The notes under the pieces are model-generated. The model did no database searches, had not been told where the DNA came from, and was given only the letters and a program-made list of their open reading frames with translations. This document shows positions 7,883 through 12,793 of a DNA stretch of 13,661 bases, in pieces. The position numbers and the translations under genes were made by a program. Position 1 is the stretch's first letter, and every line of letters starts with the position of its first letter. The DNA is taken from positions 1 through 13,661 of the forward strand of contig CAZIOQ010000020.1 of assembly GCA_964540975.1 (NCBI GenBank), read 5' to 3'. Source of the stretch: CAZIOQ01 sp964540975. GTDB lineage: Bacteria; Patescibacteriota; Microgenomatia; UBA12405; UBA6130.

Positions 7883-9496
7883 ATGAACAGCGAAGAGATA
7901 AAAAAAGAAGAAGATCTTGTTCCAGAAGGAACTAATTTACCCCAGACTACCCGTTTTGAAGAAGAAACTGCTAGTCAACTTCAGACTTTAGAAGAAACAG
8001 ATTTTCCGCCACAAACTGGAGAGCCTAATCAGATTCCGGCCGAGGATAGTCAAATGTCTAGACCACCAATCTCCGGGCCAGAACCTCCTTTTTATTCACC
8101 ACCTTCCCAACCAACAGCCTCTTTTGAGGAACCACCAACCAGTCGCCATCCCTTGGGAAAAAAAATACTTTTTGGGTTGCTGATTTTAGCGGCGATAGGA
8201 GGATTAGGATTTTTAGGCAAAAATTTTTTCTTGAAAAGCAAAAAAAATCTCGTTTCTCCTAAGCCAGTGGTTTTAACTTACTGGGGACTTTGGGAACAAG
8301 AAGCAGTTATCCAAGGATTGATAGAGGAGTTTGAAAAACAAAATCCAGAGATAAAAGTGAAATATGAACTTCGGTCTAAACAAGATTATAAAGCAAGACT
8401 ACAAAACAGTTTCTTGCAAAAACAAGGACCGGATATTTTTAGATTTCATCAGAGCTGGTTACCAGTTTTGAAAGAAGACCTTGTTCCGGTGCCTCAAACA
8501 GTTGTTGATAATTTAGGCCTGGAAAAAGATTATTTTGCTGTTATCCCCCGAACCCTTAAAATCGATAACCAATTTTATGCCATTCCTCTAATGATTGATA
8601 CTTTAGCTCTTTTTTACAACAGACAGCTGCTGGCAACTGCTGGCGAACAACCACCGCGGACTTGGTGGGGAATGCAGGAAGTAGTCAAAAAAATAACCGT
8701 TAAGGATGAAACAGGCAAGATTAAAATTGCTGGGGTTGCCTTAGGGACGACTAATAATATTGATCATTGGAGTGATATTGTTGGCTTGATGCTTTTTCAA
8801 AATGGCGTTGATTTTAAAAACTTAGAAGCTAACAGCAAGTTAGTTGAAGATGTTTTGAAATTTTATACCCTTTTCTATCTCCGGGATCGAGTTTGGGACG
8901 CAACTTTGCCCTCTTCAACATTTTCTTTTGCCACCAACAAATTAATTTTTTATTTTGCTCCTTCTTGGAGGATTTTTAATATTTTAGAAACAAATCCTAA
9001 TTTGGATTTTGCGGTTGTTCCGGTACCGAAGCTTCCCCAAGATCCCAAGTCAAGCAACTTAGAAGCAATAGAAAAAGGCGAGGGAGAATTAAGCCAAATA
9101 AATTGGGCGACTTTTTGGGTAGAAGGAGTTTCTAAACAAAGTCCTCACCAAAAAGAGGCATGGAAATTCTTAGAATTTTTAGGTTCTCAAGAAGGCTTAA
9201 AAAAATTTTATCAAGCTGCTTCCCAGGTTCGGGAGTTCGGAGAAATCTATCCAGTTAAAGGTTTAGCTCAAAGTTTAAAAGCAAATCCAAGACTAGTTCC
9301 CTTTATTGATCAGGCGGAGACAGCTTTTTCTTGGTATCTTTGTTCTTTTACTTACGACAGTGGGCCAAATGAGGTAATGATTAAATATTTCGCTGATGCA
9401 ATTAATAATATTAACCAGGGAGGCGATCCTCGAGCTGCTACCCAAACTTTAATTCAAGGAATTTCCCAGACCGTTTCCCGTTATCGATTGCCTTAA
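7883..9496 (+). CDS. Membrane-tethered extracellular solute-binding protein, family 1
   Basis: Resembles the sugar-binding proteins of ABC importers (SBP_bac_1: MalE/UgpB type). Starting at ATG 7883 the protein has 537 residues. About 90 acidic, proline-rich residues (several PP and EE pairs) come first, then a membrane helix at about 94-112 in place of a signal peptide or lipobox Cys, and then the binding-protein fold from about 128 (VVLTYWGLWEQ) to the end. Typical segments are FEKQNPEIKVKYE, GPDIFRF, YAIPLMIDTLALFYN and PRTWWGMQEVV. The N-terminal tail would be in the cytoplasm and the binding domain outside. No permease or ATPase gene is adjacent, so it is an orphan here. It could serve a transporter encoded elsewhere, or act as a surface binding or sensory protein. 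The ligand cannot be told from sequence alone. Confidence 0.88.
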   Translation: MNSEEIKKEEDLVPEGTNLPQTTRFEEETASQLQTLEETDFPPQTGEPNQIPAEDSQMSRPPISGPEPPFYSPPSQPTASFEEPPTSRHPLGKKILFGLLILAAIGGLGFLGKNFFLKSKKNLVSPKPVVLTYWGLWEQEAVIQGLIEEFEKQNPEIKVKYELRSKQDYKARLQNSFLQKQGPDIFRFHQSWLPVLKEDLVPVPQTVVDNLGLEKDYFAVIPRTLKIDNQFYAIPLMIDTLALFYNRQLLATAGEQPPRTWWGMQEVVKKITVKDETGKIKIAGVALGTTNNIDHWSDIVGLMLFQNGVDFKNLEANSKLVEDVLKFYTLFYLRDRVWDATLPSSTFSFATNKLIFYFAPSWRIFNILETNPNLDFAVVPVPKLPQDPKSSNLEAIEKGEGELSQINWATFWVEGVSKQSPHQKEAWKFLEFLGSQEGLKKFYQAASQVREFGEIYPVKGLAQSLKANPRLVPFIDQAETAFSWYLCSFTYDSGPNEVMIKYFADAINNINQGGDPRAATQTLIQGISQTVSRYRLP

Positions 9497-9509
9497 TTGT
9501 GTTAACTAA

Positions 9510-10418
9510 ATGAGTTTTGCAAGGCCCCTTTATATTAGGAGAGCAATTTTAAAAACTTTAATTTATGCTTCAATTTTTGATTTTCCGCTAAAAAAAGAAG
9601 AAATTTGGCAAAGGTTGATCACTGACAAAAGAATAAGTTTCAAAGAGATTTGTTTTTGGTTAGATAGGCTAGTGAAAAAGGGAGTAATTAGAAAAGAAAA
9701 TCAATATTATTGGCCAGAATTCTTACCATTTCCTGAAACCTTGTCTTCTAAAAAAATTATTTTAGAAAAACAGCGATTAGCCCAAAAAACAGCTAATTTT
9801 TTAAAAATTTTCCCCTGGATAAAATTAGTGGCGGCGACCGGTAGTTTGGGAGCAGAGAATATTAGCCCCAACGACGATATTGATTTGCTGATTTTAACTC
9901 AGTCAAAAAGACTTTGGTTAACTCGGTTAGTCGTCCAATCAACTCTTTTGATTTTTGGCAGGTTTTTGGGGATTTGCCTTCGGCGACCGAATGATTCATT
10001 GGTTAAGGATAAAATTTGTCTGAATCTTTTTCTAACCACCGATTCTCTAAAAATACCTCGAGAGTCTCGCAACCTTTTTGTTGCCTACGAGCTGATGCTT
10101 TTAAAACCTTTGTTTGACAAAGGTAATTTTTATTATGCTTTAATTGCCAAAAACAAATTTTGGTTAAAGAAATACTTAGTTAATTGGTTTAAAGATAACC
10201 GAAGACAGGATATTAAAGGCCAGTTAGAATTCAACGATTCTTTTTTTCTTAATATTTTAGAAGCAATTGCCTTTTGGATTCAAAAAAAATATATGAGCCA
10301 ACGAAAAACTAGGGAAAAAATTGCTAAAAATTTTGCTTTCTTTCATCCTATAAATAAAGGAAAAAGATACCTTCGTCTTTATAAAAAACTACTTGACAAA
10401 AGTGACTTTGGTGAATAA
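9510..10418 (+). CDS. Nucleotidyltransferase-fold protein with N-terminal winged helix
   Basis: Contains the nucleotidyltransferase signature GS(x)n-DxD: G111-S112 (ATGSLGAENIS), then N121-D-D-I-D125-LLIL, giving D123 and D125 as metal ligands. The N-terminal 65 residues (AILKTLIYASIFDFPLKKEE) look like a winged-helix DNA-binding domain, and the C-terminus is basic. The third carboxylate expected in active members is not obvious: the strand reads ICLNLFL. Substrate and role are unknown; such proteins include toxin-antitoxin antitoxins, antibiotic-modifying enzymes and uncharacterised CPR proteins. It starts 13 nt after the solute-binding protein stop, without a Shine-Dalgarno site or convincing -10, so it probably shares that transcript. 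Its last codons contain the groESL promoter: the TAA stop is the first half of the -10 hexamer. Confidence 0.72.
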   Translation: MSFARPLYIRRAILKTLIYASIFDFPLKKEEIWQRLITDKRISFKEICFWLDRLVKKGVIRKENQYYWPEFLPFPETLSSKKIILEKQRLAQKTANFLKIFPWIKLVAATGSLGAENISPNDDIDLLILTQSKRLWLTRLVVQSTLLIFGRFLGICLRRPNDSLVKDKICLNLFLTTDSLKIPRESRNLFVAYELMLLKPLFDKGNFYYALIAKNKFWLKKYLVNWFKDNRRQDIKGQLEFNDSFFLNILEAIAFWIQKKYMSQRKTREKIAKNFAFFHPINKGKRYLRLYKKLLDKSDFGE

Positions 10419-10421
10419 AAT
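10393..10421 (+). promoter_or_regulatory. groESL promoter
   Basis: TTGACA (10393-10398), a 17-bp spacer and TAAAAT (10416-10421) give a near-perfect sigma-70-type promoter with consensus -35 and ideal spacing. It lies inside the end of the upstream gene. The predicted start site is about 10428, leaving a leader of about 60 nt before groES. Confidence 0.8.
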
Positions 10422-10423
10422 AT

Positions 10424-10450
10424 TTATCAGACTCGTCATTAAAGTGATAA
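10424..10450 (+). promoter_or_regulatory. Degenerate CIRCE-like operator (candidate HrcA site)
   Basis: TTATCAGAC, nine bases, AAGTGATAA: a 27-bp 9-9-9 arrangement with TTATCA/TGATAA outer arms. Against the CIRCE consensus TTAGCACTC-N9-GAGTGCTAA, 6 of 9 and 7 of 9 positions agree. It covers the predicted start site of groESL, where HrcA operators normally lie. hrcA itself is not in the window. The site is diverged, so it could also be an unrelated repeat. Confidence 0.55.
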
Positions 10451-10474
10451 TCCCAGTTATTTTTTAAAGTATTC

Positions 10475-10481
10475 AAGGAGG
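10475..10481 (+). promoter_or_regulatory. Strong Shine-Dalgarno site of groES
   Basis: AAGGAGG lies 7 nt before the ATG at 10489. It is a full anti-Shine-Dalgarno match, unlike the upstream genes, and fixes the start. Confidence 0.9.
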
Positions 10482-10488
10482 CTGTAAA

Positions 10489-10797
10489 ATGGCAAAATCA
10501 ATTTTCAAACTCGCACCTACCCCTGGCTATGTTTTAATTGAACCAATTGAAGAAGAAAAAACTACTCCTTCAGGAATTGTCTTGCCCGATACCCATGAAG
10601 AAAAACCCCAAAAAGGAAAAGTTTTGGCGGTTGGTAAGCCGATGATCACTGAATATGGAGCAAAAATTAATCCTCCTTGCAAAAAGGGCAATTTAGTTGT
10701 TTTTAAGAAATGGGCTGGCAATGAATATAAACCTAAAGATGAGGATAAAGAATATCTTTTAGTCAAGTTTGACGATATTATGGCAGTTATAATTTAA
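10489..10797 (+). CDS. groES: Co-chaperonin GroES (Hsp10)
   Basis: Ten-kilodalton lid of the GroEL chamber, a heptamer that closes the folding cavity in the cytosol. At 102 residues it is slightly longer than the usual 95-97. Visible family features: PTPGYVLIEPIEEE near 10-23, the mobile-loop region KTTPSGIVLPD (24-34), EKPQKGKVLAVG (38-49) and the C-terminal LVKFDDIMAVI. The central part (KPMITEYGAKINPPCKKGNLVVFKK) holds the roof loop and a single Cys. It is the first gene of a two-gene operon with groEL 18 nt downstream, under a near-consensus promoter and a candidate CIRCE site, so heat-shock control is likely. Confidence 0.97.
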   Translation: MAKSIFKLAPTPGYVLIEPIEEEKTTPSGIVLPDTHEEKPQKGKVLAVGKPMITEYGAKINPPCKKGNLVVFKKWAGNEYKPKDEDKEYLLVKFDDIMAVII

Positions 10798-10803
10798 ATT
10801 TTT

Positions 10804-10810
10804 AAGGAGG
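10804..10810 (+). promoter_or_regulatory. Strong Shine-Dalgarno site of groEL
   Basis: AAGGAGG, extended by TT, ends 5 nt before the ATG at 10816 in the 18-nt gap after groES. It allows independent, strong initiation within the operon. Confidence 0.9.
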
Positions 10811-10815
10811 TTAAA

Positions 10816-12444
10816 ATGGCAAAACAATTACTTTTTAGCGAAGAAGCAAGACAAAAAATTTTACAAGGGGTTGAGGCAATTTCTAAGGCAGTCGTCACCA
10901 CCTTAGGCCCACGGGGAAGAAATGTGGCTCTAGACAGGAAATGGGGAGCTCCTAATGTTGTTCATGATGGTGTTTCTGTGGCTAAAGAAATTGATCTTCA
11001 AGACCCTTTTGAAAATATGGGCGCCCAGTTAGTAAAAGAGGCCGCTTCGAAAACCAACGATGATGCTGGCGATGGAACCACGACTGCTACTTTATTTGCT
11101 TGGTCAATGATTAAAGAAGGATTGAAAAATGTTACTGCTGGTGCTAACCCGATGCTTATCAAAAAAGGAATAGAGAAAGCAACTTCGGTGGCGATTGAAG
11201 AGCTAAAAAGAATCCATAAACCAGTTAAAACTCCTGAAGAAATTGCTCAAGTGGGGACAATTTCTGCTGGTGACGCTCTTATTGGGGGGAAAATTGCCGA
11301 GGCAATTGAAAAAGTAGGTAAGGATGGGGTAATTACTGTTGAAGAAGGCCGGGGATTAGAAATTGAAATCGAATACAAAGAAGGAATGGAATTTGATCAG
11401 GGTTATGTTTCTCCCTATTTTGTTACCAATCCAGAAACAATGGAGGCAGAAATTGAAGACCCTTATATTTTGATTACTGATAAAAAAATTTCTTCTGTTC
11501 AAGAGATCTTGCCCTTTTTAGAAAATATTGTTAAGGTGGGGAAAAATTTTGTTATTATTGCTGATGACGTTGATGGCGAAGCATTAGCCACTTTAGTGGT
11601 TAACAAATTAAAAGGAACATTTAATTGTTTGGTGGTGAAGGCACCTGGATTTGGCGACAGAAGAAAGGAGATGTTAGAGGATATTGCGGTTTTGACTGGT
11701 GGCTTGGTAATTTCCGAGGATACTGGTCGGAAATTAGAATCAGTTGAAGCCTCTGATTGCGGTCGAGCAGACAAGGTGGTAGCGGATAAAGATAATTGTC
11801 GAATTATTGGCGGTAAGGGAGAAAAAGCAAAAATTGAAGCCCGGATTAATCAAATTAGGAGAGCAATCGAAAAAGCAGATTCTGATTATGATAAAGAAAA
11901 ACTGGAAGAGAGATTGGCAAAATTAGCTGGTGGAGTAGCAGTGATTGAAGTCGGAGCTGCGACCGAAATCGAACTTAAAGAAAAACAGGAGAGGGTCAAA
12001 GACGCGGTCGAGGCAACCAAAGCGGCAGTAGCTGAGGGAATCCTACCCGGCGGTGGAATTTCCTTTTTAAAAGCCAAGGCTGCTTTAGAAAAATTAACCG
12101 TGGAGAATGAAGAAGAGAAAATTGGGGTAGAAATTGTTCGAAGAGCGTTAGAACAGCCAACAAGATGGCTGGCGAAGAATGCAGGGGTAGACGATGGTTA
12201 TGTTTTGAAAACAATTGAAGAAAAATTAGCCAAAGGTGAGACTGATTTTGGTTTTAATGCCTTAACTGGAGAATTTGGTTCAATGGTTAAAAGTGGCATT
12301 TTAGATCCTTTAAAAGTAGGCCGGAGTGCTTTGCAAAATGCTGCTTCAGTGGCAGCAATGGTTTTAACTACTGAAGTTTTGATTACTGATATACCAGAGG
12401 AGAAAAAAGAATCTTCTTCCGCTCCCGGAGGAATGGAATATTAA
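10816..12444 (+). CDS. groEL: Chaperonin GroEL (Hsp60)
   Basis: ATP-driven double-ring folding chaperone that works with GroES. At 542 residues it is full length. Hallmarks in order: VTTLGPRGRNVALDR near 27-41, KEIDLQDPFENMGAQ with the Asp matching E. coli D52, GDGTTTATLF with the Asp matching D87, the apical domain with DQGYVSPYF and LVVKAPGFGDRRKEML, the family stretch ERLAKLAGGVAVI, and RVKDAVEATKAAVAEG with the Asp matching D398, followed by ILPGGG. The C-terminus is SSSAPGGMEY, with a single GGM instead of the multi-repeat GGM tail of E. coli. Start and spacing are fixed by the Shine-Dalgarno site. The gene ends about 17 nt before a strong terminator. Confidence 0.98.
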   Translation: MAKQLLFSEEARQKILQGVEAISKAVVTTLGPRGRNVALDRKWGAPNVVHDGVSVAKEIDLQDPFENMGAQLVKEAASKTNDDAGDGTTTATLFAWSMIKEGLKNVTAGANPMLIKKGIEKATSVAIEELKRIHKPVKTPEEIAQVGTISAGDALIGGKIAEAIEKVGKDGVITVEEGRGLEIEIEYKEGMEFDQGYVSPYFVTNPETMEAEIEDPYILITDKKISSVQEILPFLENIVKVGKNFVIIADDVDGEALATLVVNKLKGTFNCLVVKAPGFGDRRKEMLEDIAVLTGGLVISEDTGRKLESVEASDCGRADKVVADKDNCRIIGGKGEKAKIEARINQIRRAIEKADSDYDKEKLEERLAKLAGGVAVIEVGAATEIELKEKQERVKDAVEATKAAVAEGILPGGGISFLKAKAALEKLTVENEEEKIGVEIVRRALEQPTRWLAKNAGVDDGYVLKTIEEKLAKGETDFGFNALTGEFGSMVKSGILDPLKVGRSALQNAASVAAMVLTTEVLITDIPEEKKESSSAPGGMEY

Positions 12445-12461
12445 TCAATTGAAAAATATAT

Positions 12462-12492
12462 AAAAAGCCCCTTTTTGAAAAGGGGCTTTTTT
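12462..12492. terminator. Strong two-way intrinsic terminator after groEL
   Basis: The stem pairs GCCCCTTTT with AAAAGGGGC around a 2-nt loop, flanked by an A-run on the left and a T-run on the right. It therefore reads as a U-tract terminator from either strand. On the + strand it ends groESL; on the - strand it ends the tRNA cluster, whose last element stops at its edge. Confidence 0.92.
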
Positions 12493-12575
12493 GAGGTTTG
12501 GGGGAATTCGAACCCCTGTACGTGGTTTTGTCTGGCGAAGCCAGATCTCGCTCCGTGAGACAGACCGCTGCTATG
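12492..12575 (-). ncRNA. Unassigned tRNA-like structured RNA (T-arm without a matching 5' acceptor strand)
   Basis: Read leftward, this stretch follows tRNA-Cys directly and ends at the terminator. Near its 3' end is a T-arm: GGGG (12516-12513), TTCGAATT, CCCC (12504-12501), then CAAACCTCA, like an acceptor 3' strand without CCA. Upstream are two neat hairpins, TCTC/GAGA (12560-12546) and TCTGG-CTTCG-CCAGA (12545-12531), and an alternative helix TGTCT/AGACA (12562-12558 with 12533-12529). A normal tRNA cannot be drawn: no 7-bp acceptor partner exists (best is GCGGTCTG at 12568-12561, two mismatches), no loop has T33 plus a sensible anticodon, and 13 nt separate the last hairpin from the T-stem. 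The T-arm resembles that of tmRNA, but the element is about 84 nt. It could be a decayed tRNA or the 3' part of a split RNA. Confidence 0.4.
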
Positions 12576-12646
12576 AGGCCTGGGTGGGATTTGCACCCAC
12601 GTTAACGGTTTTGCAGACCGCTCCCTTGCTTCTCGGGCACCAGGCC
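12576..12646 (-). tRNA. tRNA-Cys (GCA)
   Basis: Cloverleaf on the - strand: acceptor GGCCTGG/CCAGGCC, a 3-bp D-stem CCC/GGG, anticodon stem GCGGT/ACCGT with loop CTGCAAA (anticodon GCA), T-stem GTGGG/CCCAC and discriminator U73, as expected for cysteine. CCA is not encoded (CAT follows), so a CCA-adding enzyme is needed. The T-loop reads TGCAAAT in place of TTCRAAT, putting G at position 55, and the D-loop GAGAAGCAA appears to carry A18-G19, so the normal G18-pseudouridine55 contact is altered while G19-C56 remains. It lies 10 nt after tRNA-Ile. Confidence 0.92.
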
Positions 12647-12656
12647 TTTTTGTATC

Positions 12657-12733
12657 TGGTGGGCAAGCTGGGACTCGAACCCAGACCCTCCACTTTATAA
12701 GAGTGGCCCTCTAACCACATGAACTACTTGCCC
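12657..12733 (-). tRNA. tRNA-Ile (UAU), CCA encoded
   Basis: Cloverleaf on the - strand: acceptor GGGCAAG/CTTGCCC, anticodon stem CCACT/AGTGG with loop CTTATAA, hence anticodon UAU reading AUA. The T-arm is CTGGG-TTCGAGT-CCCAG, discriminator A73 is followed by an encoded CCA (12659-12657). U12-A23, A37, A38 and A73 agree with isoleucine identity, though the C29-G41 pair of E. coli is A-U here. The D-stem is weak (GTTC/GAGG with G10-G25 opposed). Most bacteria read AUA with a CAU tRNA modified to lysidine, so a UAU anticodon is unusual. AUA codons are used in this window, for example in groEL. Confidence 0.9.
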
Positions 12734-12741
12734 ATTAAATT

Positions 12742-12750
12742 ATTATATCA
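12742..12750 (-). promoter_or_regulatory. Extended -10 promoter of the tRNA cluster
   Basis: On the - strand TGATATAAT is a perfect extended -10 (TGnTATAAT). Its distance places the start site at about 12735, only a couple of bases before the first nucleotide of tRNA-Ile. No clear -35 is seen. Confidence 0.65.
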
Positions 12751-12752
12751 GA

Positions 12753-12780
12753 TTGATAGGATTAAGTTTAAGTTTATGAT
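12753..12780 (+). promoter_or_regulatory. valS promoter
   Basis: TTGATA (12753-12758), a 16-bp spacer and TATGAT (12775-12780). The predicted start site near 12787 leaves a 5' leader of only about 7 nt before ATG 12794. It lies back to back with the leftward tRNA promoter, 3 bp away. Confidence 0.6.
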
Positions 12781-12793
12781 AAAATAGCTCCAG

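Noticed and set aside
12492..12575. Circularly permuted two-piece tmRNA encoded locally
   Set aside because: In permuted genes the acceptor piece is followed by the coding piece, but here a terminator and groEL follow at once.
12491..12700. 69-codon rightward frame over the RNA cluster
   Set aside because: Lies antisense to the tRNA genes; a typical spurious translation of tRNA sequence.
12734..12793. T-box riboswitch controlling valS
   Set aside because: The leader is only a few bases and no T-box or specifier hairpin is present.
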